Source: Sphingobium sp. Cam5-1
GTDB taxonomy: Bacteria; Pseudomonadota; Alphaproteobacteria; Sphingomonadales; Sphingomonadaceae
Length of the DNA: 64,000 nucleotides
Assembly (NCBI RefSeq): GCF_015693305.1
Contig: NZ_CP065138.1
Location: 868,001-932,000, forward strand
Direction: 5' to 3'
The notes under the pieces were generated by a model. The model saw only the letters and a list, made by a program, of their open reading frames with translations. It did not search any database and had not been told where the DNA came from. The position numbers and the translations under genes were made by a program. This document shows, in pieces, positions 45,086 through 55,633 of this stretch (positions are counted from its first letter, which is position 1; every line of letters starts with the position of its first letter).

Positions 45086-46186
45086 TCAGACGTTGAAGCG
45101 GAACAGCATGATGTCGCCGTCCTGCGTCACATAATCCTTGCCTTCCGACCGCCACTTCCCCGCTTCCTTGGCACCCGCTTCGCCATTGAACTGGACATAG
45201 TCGGCATAGGCCATGGTTTCGGCGCGGATGAAGCCTTTTTCGAAATCCGTATGGATCGCGCCCGCCGCCTGGGGCGCCTTGGACCCCTTGGTCACGGTCC
45301 AGGCGCGTGCTTCCTTCGGTCCAACCGTGAAGAAGGTGATGAGTCCGAGCAATTCGTAACCCGCCCGGATGATGCGGGCGAGACCTGCTTCGGTCAGGCC
45401 CAGCGCTTCCAGATATTCGGCGCGCTCCTCGACCGGCATGGTGATGAGTTCCGCTTCGATCGCGGCCGATACGATGACCGCCTTCGCGCCCTCTGCCGCA
45501 GCCTTCTCAAACACACGAGCGGAATGCGCATTGCCCTCCGCCGCCGCTTCTTCCTCGACGTTGCAGACATAGAGGACAGGCTTGGCGGTCAGCAACTGGG
45601 CCTGCCGGAAGATGCGGGCCTCCTCGTCATCGGCGGGCTGCGTCAGCCTCGCGGGCTTGCCGTCGCGCAGCAGGTCCAGCGCCTTGCCGAGCACGGATGC
45701 GGCCACCTTTGCTTCCTTGTCGCCCTGCGCCGCCTTCTTGGCGAAGTTCGGTACCCGCTTTTCGAGCGATTCCAGGTCCGCCAGCATCAACTCAGTCTCG
45801 ACCGTTTCCGCGTCCGCGATAGGATCGACCTTGCCCTCGACATGCGTGATGTCGCCATCTTCGAAACAGCGCAGTACGTGGACGATGGCGTCCGTCTCGC
45901 GGATATTGGCGAGGAACTGGTTGCCTAGACCTTCGCCTTTGGAAGCGCCGCGAACCAGGCCTGCAATATCGACGAAGGACAGCTGCGTTTCGATGATCTT
46001 GGCGCTGCCGCCAATCTTCGCGATCGTCTGCAACCGATCGTCAGGCACGGCGACGCGGCCTTCATTCGGCTCGATTGTGCAGAAGGGATAGTTCGCTGCC
46101 TGCGCCGCCTGCGTCTCGGTCAGCGCATTGAACAGGGTGGACTTGCCCACATTGGGAAGCCCGACGATACCGCAACGAAAACCCAT
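45086..46186 (-). CDS. ychF: Redox-regulated ATPase YchF (Obg family)
   Basis: Ribosome-associated P-loop ATPase, 366 aa. G1 GIVGLPNVGKSTLFNALTE at the N-terminus, G3 DIAGLVRGASKGEGLGNQFL, the YchF-specific NVEEEAAAEG in place of NKxD, and a C-terminal TGS domain ending EAGKWRSEGKDYVTQDGDIM. Canonical length and start (ATG at 46186). Precedes the DNA glycosylase gene in the same direction. Confidence 0.97.
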   Translation of the reverse strand: MGFRCGIVGLPNVGKSTLFNALTETQAAQAANYPFCTIEPNEGRVAVPDDRLQTIAKIGGSAKIIETQLSFVDIAGLVRGASKGEGLGNQFLANIRETDAIVHVLRCFEDGDITHVEGKVDPIADAETVETELMLADLESLEKRVPNFAKKAAQGDKEAKVAASVLGKALDLLRDGKPARLTQPADDEEARIFRQAQLLTAKPVLYVCNVEEEAAAEGNAHSARVFEKAAAEGAKAVIVSAAIEAELITMPVEERAEYLEALGLTEAGLARIIRAGYELLGLITFFTVGPKEARAWTVTKGSKAPQAAGAIHTDFEKGFIRAETMAYADYVQFNGEAGAKEAGKWRSEGKDYVTQDGDIMLFRFNV

Positions 46187-46255
46187 GGAACTGCCTTCAC
46201 GTCAAAATGATGGCCGGGCCGATAGCCTGTTCCGCGTCCGAAGGCCAGCCTGTGC

Positions 46256-46960
46256 TCAGCGGCGGAAGAAGAGGGTGATCGATGCGACATGGTTCATGCG
46301 CTGGTTCCCGCTCCGCTGGTTGATCAGCTGGTTGAGATAGCCGATCTCGGCTGTGGACTTGCCCATCAGCTTGATCTCCCCGCCGACGAAGCTGCGCAAC
46401 TGGTCGAAGCCCGCTCTCTGGCCCCAGTCCGTGCTGTTGAGCGCGGCAAACCCCTCCGCATAGACCAGCGCGTTGACGGCCTGGCTGCCGGCGTTCAGCG
46501 GCTTTTCATAACGGAGCATCTCCCGCAGCCGCCATCCCATGCCGCTGCCATCCGAACGCCAGCGTTGCTCCAGCCGCGTGCGGGACGATAGTTCGCCGTC
46601 CCATGGCTTGGCGATCGTCCAGCTGATCTGCTGAAAACTGCGCTCTTCATTGACATCGCGCCCGCCTTGCGACGGCAGGACGATATGCGCATAGCCTTGA
46701 TAGACGGAGAGTTCTGGCGACAGCTTCCATCCAACCGCACCGCGCAGGAGAGTCTGGTCGGCCCGTGAGGCGCCATTGCCGAACCGAGGCTGGATCTCGG
46801 CGAAAAAGATGAGGTCGCCTTTGACCGGCCCCATGGCAGTCAGATTCACCCAGACCTGCTCATCTTCGGCCGTCGCCGCATGCGCGGCAGCGCCGGTTAG
46901 AAGGGTGCAGGCGCCTAGAAATGCGCGGAAAGAACGAGCAATAGTGCGGGGGCGAAACAT
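46256..46960 (-). CDS. DUF2490 outer-membrane barrel-like protein
   Basis: 234 aa with signal peptide (FLGACTLLTGAAAHAA) and the DUF2490 pattern of amphipathic strands (QVWVNLTAMGPVKGDLIFFA, YQGYAHIVLPSQ, RTRLEQRWRSDG), ending with an aromatic pair (ITLFFRR). Probably a small outer-membrane barrel. Function unknown in the family. Stands alone between ychF and pgm. Confidence 0.85.
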   Translation of the reverse strand: MFRPRTIARSFRAFLGACTLLTGAAAHAATAEDEQVWVNLTAMGPVKGDLIFFAEIQPRFGNGASRADQTLLRGAVGWKLSPELSVYQGYAHIVLPSQGGRDVNEERSFQQISWTIAKPWDGELSSRTRLEQRWRSDGSGMGWRLREMLRYEKPLNAGSQAVNALVYAEGFAALNSTDWGQRAGFDQLRSFVGGEIKLMGKSTAEIGYLNQLINQRSGNQRMNHVASITLFFRR

Positions 46961-47021
46961 GGCGCGTCCCTAGTCTTTCGCTCTTGCTGTCCCATGTCCC
47001 TCGGATAAGTTTTTATGTCTG

Positions 47022-48683
<1,662 letters not shown>

Positions 48684-48785
48684 CTATGGCCCGGCAATGC
48701 TGCACTGCGCAATCCATTCCCCTGATTTCACCGCACAGGCAGGGCGGCGGAACGGACTTTCACTTAACTAGCGCGTGCCTGCGGA

Positions 48786-49355
48786 TCAGTCCGCCAGCCG
48801 AAGCGCAACCTCATTCATGAAACGCGCGTCGTCACCCTTGGCCAACCATTCGGCTTCCGCGCCGATCGCGCCAAGCATGTCGGCCAGCGCATCCATCTCG
48901 CTCTTATGGTAATTGCCAAGCACATAGCCATGCACCCGGTCCTTGTGCCCCGGATGCCCAATGCCGATCCGCACGCGCCGGAAGTCCGGGCCGATATGCG
49001 TATCCGTCGATCGCAGGCCATTATGCCCGGCATTGCCGCCGCCGCGCTTCACCTTCACCTTCATCGGCGCAAGGTCCAGTTCGTCGTGAAAGACGGTCAC
49101 GTCCTCCGGCGCCAGCTTGTAGAAACGCATCGCGTCCCCGACTGACCGGCCGCTTTCGTTCATGAAGGTGGCGGGCTTCAGCAGGATGATCTTCTCAGGT
49201 CCGATGCGGCCTTCCTGCACCCATCCCTGAAACTGCTTTTTGGGCGGGGAGAAGCGGTGCATGTCGGCGATGACGTCGGCCGCCATGAAGCCGACATTAT
49301 GCCGGTGCATCGCATATTGGGTGCCCGGATTGCCCAGCCCGACCCAGATCTGCAT
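48786..49355 (-). CDS. pth: Peptidyl-tRNA hydrolase
   Basis: Releases tRNA from stalled peptidyl-tRNAs. 189 aa from ATG at 49355 (MQIWVGLGNPGTQYAMHRHN, with the catalytic His and Asn of the N-terminal signature); GRSVGDAMRFYKLAPEDVTV and HDELDLAPMKVKVKRGGGNA follow. An in-frame upstream extension to 49433 is encoded by a repeat element and rejected. Follows rplY in the same direction, the usual pairing. Confidence 0.96.
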   Translation of the reverse strand: MQIWVGLGNPGTQYAMHRHNVGFMAADVIADMHRFSPPKKQFQGWVQEGRIGPEKIILLKPATFMNESGRSVGDAMRFYKLAPEDVTVFHDELDLAPMKVKVKRGGGNAGHNGLRSTDTHIGPDFRRVRIGIGHPGHKDRVHGYVLGNYHKSEMDALADMLGAIGAEAEWLAKGDDARFMNEVALRLAD

Positions 49356-49378
49356 CCCACGTCTCCAAACAAAGCGAA

Positions 49379-49464
49379 CCCCCGTTCGCCTGAACCTGCC
49401 GAAGGACCTCTCTTCTCTTTCAAGGAAAAGCAAAGGACTTCGACAAGCTCAGCCCGAACGGGGG
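49379..49464. repeat. Dispersed inverted repeat between rplY and pth
   Basis: Perfect 10-bp outer arms CCCCCGTTCG (49379-49388) and CGAACGGGGG (49455-49464) flank related inner segments; the right half reads GACTTCGACAAGCTCAGCCC. This is a dispersed non-coding repeat common in sphingomonads as I recall. May form a long mRNA hairpin between the two genes. Confidence 0.75.
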
Positions 49465-49501
49465 TGAGCAAACCGGTAATCGGTAAGCCGAGGTGAAAGG
49501 C

Positions 49502-50116
49502 TTATTCGCCTTCCGCCGGAGTTTCGTTGTCGCCCTCGGCGCTCTTCAGAGCGGACGGTGCAACGATGGTCGCGACGGTGAAATCGGTTTCATCATGCGC
49601 AGCCTTCGCGCCCTTGGGCAGCTTCACCGAGCCGATGTGGATCGATTCGCCCACGTCGAGACCCGTCAGGTCAACAACGACGTCGTCGGGGATTTCGGCT
49701 GCGTCGACGATCAGTTCGATCTCATGCGCGACGATGTTCAGCACGCCGCCCTTCTTGATCCCCGGCGAGGCGTCTTCATTGTCGAAGCGAACCGGCACGT
49801 TGACGTGGACGGTGGCATGTTCCGAAACGCGCAGGAAGTCGGCGTGCAGCGGACGATCGGTCACGGGATGGAAAGCGACATCCTTGGGCAGGGTGCGCAC
49901 GGCCTTGCCGTTTACCTCGACCATGACGACCGAATTGAAGAAGTGGCCGGTGCCGAGCAGCTTGTTGAGGAGCTTTTCCTCGACATGGATCGACTGGGGT
50001 TCTTCGTTCATTCCATAGATGACGGCGGGTACGCGGCCCTCACGGCGGAGAGCGCGGGAGGCTCCCTTGCCTGCCCGATCGCGTGCCTCTGCCGACAGCG
50101 TAAGCTGCTCGCTCAT
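49502..50116 (-). CDS. rplY: 50S ribosomal protein L25 (Ctc form)
   Basis: 5S rRNA-binding ribosomal protein of the long Ctc/TL5 type, 204 aa: L25 domain (residues about 5-95, [20 protein letters not shown] and VIYG) and a C-terminal beta domain ([32 protein letters not shown]) with an acidic tail. Upstream of pth in the same direction. Confidence 0.96.
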   Translation of the reverse strand: MSEQLTLSAEARDRAGKGASRALRREGRVPAVIYGMNEEPQSIHVEEKLLNKLLGTGHFFNSVVMVEVNGKAVRTLPKDVAFHPVTDRPLHADFLRVSEHATVHVNVPVRFDNEDASPGIKKGGVLNIVAHEIELIVDAAEIPDDVVVDLTGLDVGESIHIGSVKLPKGAKAAHDETDFTVATIVAPSALKSAEGDNETPAEGE

Positions 50117-50227
50117 TGCGTGTCTCCAAAAGCTGATATGTCAAAACTTCCCGCAACGCCTCCAGGGATGACCATCACGGGAAGGCGGCCCTGTAGCAGA
50201 AAGGTGAGCAAAGGCAAGGGCGCGGCG

Positions 50228-51106
50228 CTATTGCACCCGTGTCACCTTGTACCCGCGCGCCTCAATCAAGCTGATAAGATTGTCCCGCCCGGTAAGATGC
50301 CCCGTGCCCACCGCGATGAAGGGGCGCCCCTTCAGCTTCGTGATAGCCGCGCTCCAATCCCGATTGCGGGAAACCAACACCGCCTTTTCAACCACCGGGT
50401 CGGGCTGTTCTTCACCCTGATCCTCCCGCGCGATCGCGGCCATGTCCCCCTTCAGCCAGGCATGAAGAATGCGTTCATACAGCGCCTTCATCCCCTTTGC
50501 CTCCGTCACAGTCTGGGTCAGAAGCTGCCGTTGCGAGGCCTCGGGCAAGGCGTCAAAGGCGCCGAACTGCCGCGCGACCGTCTCCAGTCCCCCGATCGGC
50601 TTGCCCGCTTCCTGAAACGCGGCGATCAGCACCGGCTCGACACCCGCGCTTGCGCTCAGGTGAAGCGATTGCTGCGCCGCCGCCGAAAGCAGCATTGCGG
50701 CTGCCCAGCTTTCATATCCGGACAGAAGCTGCATATTAGCGCCCCCTTCGTCAGCAATCCGCCGAAGCTCATCGCGCTTATCCCCAGGCACACGGGCTTC
50801 GAGCGTCGGGAGGTCGGGGCTGCGGCCCATTTTCTCGAACAGCGCCCTCGTTCGTGTCTGGTCCTGAATTTCCGCAGTTTCGAGCACTAGCTGGTCCGCA
50901 GCGTCCATCGCCTGCTCAATCTTGCCGGTCCGCCAGCCGACCCCCTTGGGCAGCACGTGAATGGTCCCGAACAGCCATCCATCGACCCCACGCCCCTGCA
51001 CTCGCCACAGGGCAGGCCCGCCGCCCTCCGGAGGAGAAATCGGCTCCGGCCCGCACGCCGCGATCATCAGCAGCGCGCACAGACCCAGCCACCGCAGCAA
51101 GTTCAC
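50228..51106 (-). CDS. TraB/GumN family lipoprotein (second of a tandem pair)
   Basis: 292-aa TraB/GumN (TIKI-like) protein, a putative metalloprotease fold. Lipoprotein signal with lipobox (LLMIAACGP), GTIHVLPKG (first G-x-x-H), LVLETAEIQD (acidic pair) and AVGTGHLTGRDN (second G-x-x-H). GTG start at 51106 overlaps the stop of the paralogous gene (GTGA). GumN lies in the Xanthomonas gum operon, but here the pair is about 25 kb from the EPS genes. Biochemical function unproven. Confidence 0.9.
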   Translation of the reverse strand: MNLLRWLGLCALLMIAACGPEPISPPEGGGPALWRVQGRGVDGWLFGTIHVLPKGVGWRTGKIEQAMDAADQLVLETAEIQDQTRTRALFEKMGRSPDLPTLEARVPGDKRDELRRIADEGGANMQLLSGYESWAAAMLLSAAAQQSLHLSASAGVEPVLIAAFQEAGKPIGGLETVARQFGAFDALPEASQRQLLTQTVTEAKGMKALYERILHAWLKGDMAAIAREDQGEEQPDPVVEKAVLVSRNRDWSAAITKLKGRPFIAVGTGHLTGRDNLISLIEARGYKVTRVQ

Positions 51107-52017
51107 TCCGCGACTCTGGCCAATGCGACGTTCATTCCCTTCAACTGCTCCTGCACGCTACCCTTGCCCGCCAGATGCCCCGCGCCGACGGCGATGAACA
51201 CCCTTCCGGGGCGCGCCAGCCGTTCCTTGATCCATTTGGCCCAATCCATGTTCCGCTGAATCAGCAATACCTGCGCCAGTTCCGGCGTAGCTTCGAGCGA
51301 TTCGTTCATTTCAGCGGCCAGCTTGTCCGGATCGCCCTCCTGCCAGTGCGCGATCAGGCTGGAGAAATCCTTGTCCATGTCCGGCAGGCCCTCCACGGTG
51401 GCGTTCAGGAACTTCACCTGACTGTTCATTGGCAACCCGGCAAAATAGCCCAGTTGCTGCTCCACTGTCTCCAGAGCGCCTATCCTCTTGCCCGCGGCCT
51501 TTGCCGCCGCCGTCAGCGTCTTCTCCGCGCCAAGGTCCGCTTGATAGCCCAGCTTTTCGAGCGGCTTCACCGCCAGTGCCATGCCAGCCATCCAGGGATT
51601 GAATGGCTCGAACATCTGCCAGGGCAAGCCGTTCGCTCCCATCGCCGTCTGATATTTGCCTCGCATGTCGACATCCAGGCGATCCGACAGCTTCACCCCG
51701 TCACGCGCCAGAGCCGTATGCGCCATGGACGCGGCCATCGCCTGCGGGTCTTCTGGCTCGACAATCTCCAGAACCAGCTCGTCCGACCCATCAAAGGCCC
51801 GCTTGATGCCGCCCTTGAACCACTCCGTTCCCGGTTTCAGCACATGAATCGTGCCAAAGAGATAGATCGTCGTATCCTCATCCTTCACCTGCCACAGGGC
51901 GGGCGTCACATAGGCGGTCTTTGCCGCTGGCGGCCGAGCGGCGGCCTGCTGTTCCTGAGTGCAGGCGCTTAGCAGCAGCAAGCCTGCAACCATCAAGCGC
52001 GAAAGCGACCATTTCAT
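51103..52017 (-). CDS. TraB/GumN family lipoprotein (first of a tandem pair)
   Basis: 304-aa paralogue of the downstream gene with the same order of motifs: lipobox LLLLSACTQ, GTIHVLKPG, LVLEIVEPED and AVGAGHLAGKGS. ATG at 52017 gives a clean lipoprotein signal; an upstream start would add 35 unlikely residues. Both copies keep the metal-site motifs, so neither looks degenerate. The tandem arrangement suggests duplication and a hetero-pair or diverged targets. Confidence 0.9.
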   Translation of the reverse strand: MKWSLSRLMVAGLLLLSACTQEQQAAARPPAAKTAYVTPALWQVKDEDTTIYLFGTIHVLKPGTEWFKGGIKRAFDGSDELVLEIVEPEDPQAMAASMAHTALARDGVKLSDRLDVDMRGKYQTAMGANGLPWQMFEPFNPWMAGMALAVKPLEKLGYQADLGAEKTLTAAAKAAGKRIGALETVEQQLGYFAGLPMNSQVKFLNATVEGLPDMDKDFSSLIAHWQEGDPDKLAAEMNESLEATPELAQVLLIQRNMDWAKWIKERLARPGRVFIAVGAGHLAGKGSVQEQLKGMNVALARVAE

Positions 52018-52180
52018 ACTGGCTATCGATCCATTGCGAAGAGTTTCGCCATATCCATGCGGGGCAGGTGGCGTTTGGGCAAGCGGATTAACTGCCTTCA
52101 AGCCCGCTTTTCCTTGACCCAAAAGCCTGCCTGCGCCAAGGCGCGCGCGATCAAACCGTCATTTTCGCAAGGGACCGTCC

Positions 52181-53053
52181 GTGGCGACAGGCAAGCCGCT
52201 TTCCTTTCAGGACCTGATCCTGACCCTGCACGCCTATTGGGGCCGCCAAGGCTGCGTCATCCTGCAACCCTATGACATGGAAGTCGGCGCGGGCACCTTT
52301 CACCCGGCCACCACCTTGCGCAGTCTCGGCCCCGACGCCTGGAACGCCGCCTATGTGCAGCCCAGCCGCCGCCCGACTGACGGCCGCTATGGCGAAAACC
52401 CCAATCGCCTCCAGCATTATTACCAATATCAGGTGATCATGAAGCCTTCCCCGGCGAACCTTCAGGAACTCTATCTGGGCTCGCTGGTGGAGATCGGCAT
52501 CGATCCGCTGATCCACGACATTCGCTTCGTCGAGGATGACTGGGAAAGCCCGACGCTGGGCGCCTGGGGCCTTGGCTGGGAAGTCTGGTGCGACGGCATG
52601 GAAGTCACCCAGTTCACCTACTTCCAGCAAATGGGCGGCTTCGATTGCAAGCCTGTCGCGGGCGAGTTGACCTACGGCCTCGAACGCCTCGCCATGTATA
52701 TTCAGAGCGTCGATAGCGTCTATGACCTGAAGTTCAACGACGCGGGCGTCACCTATGGCGACGTATTCCTCGCCAATGAACAGCAGATGTCGAAATGGAA
52801 TTTCGAGATCGCCGACACCGAAAAGCTGTTCCGCTGGTTCAAGGATGCCGAAGCAGAGTGCAAGGCGTCGCTGGAAGCGGGCGTCCCGCTCGCCGCCTAT
52901 GATCAGGCGATCAAGGCAAGCCATGTCTTCAACCTGCTCCAGGCACGCGGCGTCATCTCCGTCCAGGAACGCGCCAGCTACATCGGCCGCGTCCGCGACC
53001 TTGCGAAAGGCTCCTGCGAAAAGTGGATGGAAGTAAACGGGTGGGCCGCGTGA
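52181..53053 (+). CDS. glyQ: Glycyl-tRNA synthetase alpha subunit
   Basis: Catalytic subunit of the alpha2beta2 glycyl-tRNA synthetase, 290 aa. Conserved start [20 protein letters not shown], then [20 protein letters not shown], and [23 protein letters not shown] at 52181 with a GGGA-type site upstream. Followed after a 130-base repeat-containing gap by glyS. Confidence 0.97.
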   Translation: MATGKPLSFQDLILTLHAYWGRQGCVILQPYDMEVGAGTFHPATTLRSLGPDAWNAAYVQPSRRPTDGRYGENPNRLQHYYQYQVIMKPSPANLQELYLGSLVEIGIDPLIHDIRFVEDDWESPTLGAWGLGWEVWCDGMEVTQFTYFQQMGGFDCKPVAGELTYGLERLAMYIQSVDSVYDLKFNDAGVTYGDVFLANEQQMSKWNFEIADTEKLFRWFKDAEAECKASLEAGVPLAAYDQAIKASHVFNLLQARGVISVQERASYIGRVRDLAKGSCEKWMEVNGWAA

Positions 53054-53069
53054 TGCAGATGTGTAACTC

Positions 53070-53114
53070 CGTCATCCCAGCGAATAATTCCGTCATCCCA
53101 GCGGAAGCTGGGAT
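53070..53114. repeat. REP-like element between glyQ and glyS
   Basis: Direct copies of CCGTCATCCCAGCG (53070-53083, 53090-53103) and a perfect palindrome ATCCCAGC-GGAA-GCTGGGAT (53095-53114). Further diverged pieces continue to about 53165. Non-coding dispersed repeat of the kind that also occurs inside glyS in this window. Confidence 0.75.
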
Positions 53115-53183
53115 CTCATGCCCCACGCGCTTCGTCATCCGGCACGAGGCCCCAGCCTCCGCTAGGGCTGCGGAGAAAATCGC

Positions 53184-55460
53184 ATGACCGATTTCCTCCT
53201 TGAACTCCGCTGCGAAGAAATCCCGGCCCGGATGCAGCTCAAGGCATCCGAAGACCTCGCCCGCCTCTTCACCGAGGAGCTGGGCAAGGCTGGCCTGAAG
53301 TCCGAAAACATCGACAGCTTCGTAACCCCCCGTCGCCTAGCCCTGATCGCGCGCGATCTCCCTTTGGAAACCGCCGCCGTCAGCGAGGAATTCAAAGGCC
53401 CCCGCACGAGCGCCCCCGCACAGGCGCTGGAAGGCTTCCTCCGCAAGACGGGCCTCTCTCAAGACCAACTCGAAGACCGCGACGGCGTATGGTTCGCCAC
53501 CGTCAACAAGCCCGGCCGAGCTACCGCTGAAGTGCTGGCCGAAGCCGTCCCGGCCGTCGTCCGCGCCTTCCCCTGGCCCAAGTCCATGCGCTGGGGCACC
53601 GCCTCCCAGACGACGGAAAGCCTCCGCTGGGTCCGCCCATTGCAAGGCATTGTCGCGATCCTGGGCGAAGACCTTGTCGATATCGAAATCGAAGGCGTGC
53701 GCAGCGGCTACGCCACCCTCGGCCACCGCTTCCACCACCCTGGCGAAATCACCATCGGCGGCGCGCATGACTATGTCGAAAAACTGCGCGCCTGCCATGT
53801 GATCGTCAGCTTGTCGGAACGCCAAGCGATCATCGAGGCAAAAGCGAACGAAGCCGCCGCCGCGAAGGGCTACACCGTGATCGAGGACAAGGGTCTCGTC
53901 GCGGAGAATGCAGGCCTGACCGAATGGCCGGTCCCGCTGCTCGGCGATTTCGACCCGGCCTTCCTTGAGGTTCCGCCTGAAGTAATCCAGCTAACCCTAC
54001 GGATAAACCAGAAATATTTCGTGCTGCGTGATAGTGGTGGCAAACTCGCCCCCGCCTTCATCTGCACCGCCAATATCGAGGCAAAGGACGGCGGCGAAGC
54101 GATCATCGCAGGCAACCGCAAGGTCCTCGCCGCCCGCTTGTCCGACGCCCGCTTCTTCTGGGAACAGGACCGCAAGACGAAGCTGGAAGACCACGCCAAA
54201 AAGCTCGAACGCATCACCTTCCACGAAAAGCTAGGCACCGTCGCCGACAAGGTGGAACGCGTAGCCAAACTAGCCCGCTGGCTGGTAGAACAAGGCATCA
54301 TCACCCCTTCCCCCCTCCCGCAAGCGGGAGGGGCCGGGGGTGGGCAGGCGCCAACCGTCGCTCAATTGGCTGACCTGGCCGAACAAGCCGCCCGCCTAGC
54401 CAAAGCCGACCTCGTCACCGAAATGGTCGGCGAATTCCCTGAACTTCAAGGTGTCATGGGCGGCTATTACGCCCGCGCCGAAGGTTTGCCCGATGCGGTG
54501 GCTGATGCGATCCGCGACCATTACAAGCCGGTTGGGCAGGGGGACGAAGTGCCGACTGCGCCTGTGACGGTAGCGGTGTCGCTGGCTGATAAGCTCGATA
54601 CCTTGATCGAGTTTTTCGAGATTGGACTTCTTCCAACCGGGTCGAAAGATCCATTTGCCCTCAGACGAGCAGCGCTGGGCGTGTTGGCACTGTCCCAATT
54701 TAATTCTGTTCGGCTTGGTTTGCTTGAGGTTATTGGACAGCGTTTCCAGATTGAACGAACCGTACTTCTGTCGGCCTCTCGGTTGGAGGAAGGGCAACTT
54801 CTGAAAGGCGATTACTTGCCGGCGACCACTGAGGTAGCCGAGAGGGCAGTCAGGAATGTGAAGTTGCTCGACTTCTTCGCCGACCGCCTCAAAGTCCAGC
54901 AAAAGGAAGCAGGCGTCCGCCACGACCTGATTGACGCCGTATTCGCCCTCGGTGGAGAGGATGACCTCGTCCGCCTGCTCGCCCGCGTGAAGGCGCTCCA
55001 GTCCTTCATCGCCACCGACGACGGCACAAACCTGCTCGCCGGATACAAGCGCGCCGCCAACATCCTGAAGAAGGAAGAAACTGGCCTCTCCATCAACCGT
55101 CACCCCGGCCTTGAGCCGGGGTCCCGCTCTTTCAGCGGTTCGGACGGCAGCGGGACCCCGGCTCGAGTCCGGGGTGACGAGCAGGCAAGGGTTCTAACCT
55201 ACACCCCCGAACCCGCCGAGGCCGACCTCATCACCGCCCTCGACACCGCCGAACCCCGCGCGGCAGCAGCCGTCACGGCGGAAGATTTCGAAGGCGCCAT
55301 GGCCGCACTCGCAACATTGCGCGCACCGATCGATGCCTTCTTCGACAAGGTGACCGTGAACGACGCTGATCCGGACAAGCGGTCGGCTCGCCTCGCGCTG
55401 CTGGCGCGGGTGCGGGACGCCGTGCATGCGGTCGCCGACTTCTCGAAAATTGCAGGGTAG
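53184..55460 (+). CDS. glyS: Glycyl-tRNA synthetase beta subunit with two repeat-encoded insertions
   Basis: tRNA-binding subunit of glycyl-tRNA synthetase. 758 aa, longer than the roughly 690-700 aa usual in the family. N-terminus MTDFLLELRCEEIPARMQ, EWPVPLLGDFDPAFLEVPPE, and LRINQKYFVL, then the HD-like region MGGYYARAEG and, at the end, the anticodon-binding-like domain. Two stretches do not look like family sequence: about residues 373-389 (PSPLPQAGGAGGG) and about 636-668 (RHPGLEPGSRSFSGSD), each coinciding with a palindromic DNA repeat and keeping the frame. ATG at 53184. Confidence 0.95.
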   Translation: MTDFLLELRCEEIPARMQLKASEDLARLFTEELGKAGLKSENIDSFVTPRRLALIARDLPLETAAVSEEFKGPRTSAPAQALEGFLRKTGLSQDQLEDRDGVWFATVNKPGRATAEVLAEAVPAVVRAFPWPKSMRWGTASQTTESLRWVRPLQGIVAILGEDLVDIEIEGVRSGYATLGHRFHHPGEITIGGAHDYVEKLRACHVIVSLSERQAIIEAKANEAAAAKGYTVIEDKGLVAENAGLTEWPVPLLGDFDPAFLEVPPEVIQLTLRINQKYFVLRDSGGKLAPAFICTANIEAKDGGEAIIAGNRKVLAARLSDARFFWEQDRKTKLEDHAKKLERITFHEKLGTVADKVERVAKLARWLVEQGIITPSPLPQAGGAGGGQAPTVAQLADLAEQAARLAKADLVTEMVGEFPELQGVMGGYYARAEGLPDAVADAIRDHYKPVGQGDEVPTAPVTVAVSLADKLDTLIEFFEIGLLPTGSKDPFALRRAALGVLALSQFNSVRLGLLEVIGQRFQIERTVLLSASRLEEGQLLKGDYLPATTEVAERAVRNVKLLDFFADRLKVQQKEAGVRHDLIDAVFALGGEDDLVRLLARVKALQSFIATDDGTNLLAGYKRAANILKKEETGLSINRHPGLEPGSRSFSGSDGSGTPARVRGDEQARVLTYTPEPAEADLITALDTAEPRAAAAVTAEDFEGAMAALATLRAPIDAFFDKVTVNDADPDKRSARLALLARVRDAVHAVADFSKIAG
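54312..54333. repeat. Palindromic repeat inside glyS (first)
   Basis: Perfect 10-bp stem CCCCTCCCGC-AA-GCGGGAGGGG, the same core as the element in the Wzx N-terminus (18348-18371). It encodes part of PSPLPQAGGAGGG, at about residues 377-384 of GlyS. In-frame insertion in a coding region. Confidence 0.88.
55099..55178. repeat. Palindromic repeat inside glyS (second, 30-bp arms)
   Basis: An 80-base inverted repeat: left arm 55099-55128 and right arm 55149-55178 are reverse complements with two mismatches in 30, around a 20-base loop. Core GAGCCGGGGTCCCGCT. It encodes the RHPGLEPGSRS to GTPARVRGDE stretch and keeps the frame, adding about 27 residues to GlyS. Confidence 0.9.
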
Positions 55461-55633
55461 TTCGGAAAAGTCCGACGCTTCACAGCGATAGAGGATAGAG
55501 AAGAACAAAGGATCATCGTAAAAGCGGGTGCGTTCATCGCCCCGCCTGTTGTAGGAAAGTTGCTGCAACGCACAAATACACGGCAATCAGTGCAGGGAGA
55601 GCCGGGACTATGTTGACAATGGAAGAGGCCAGC

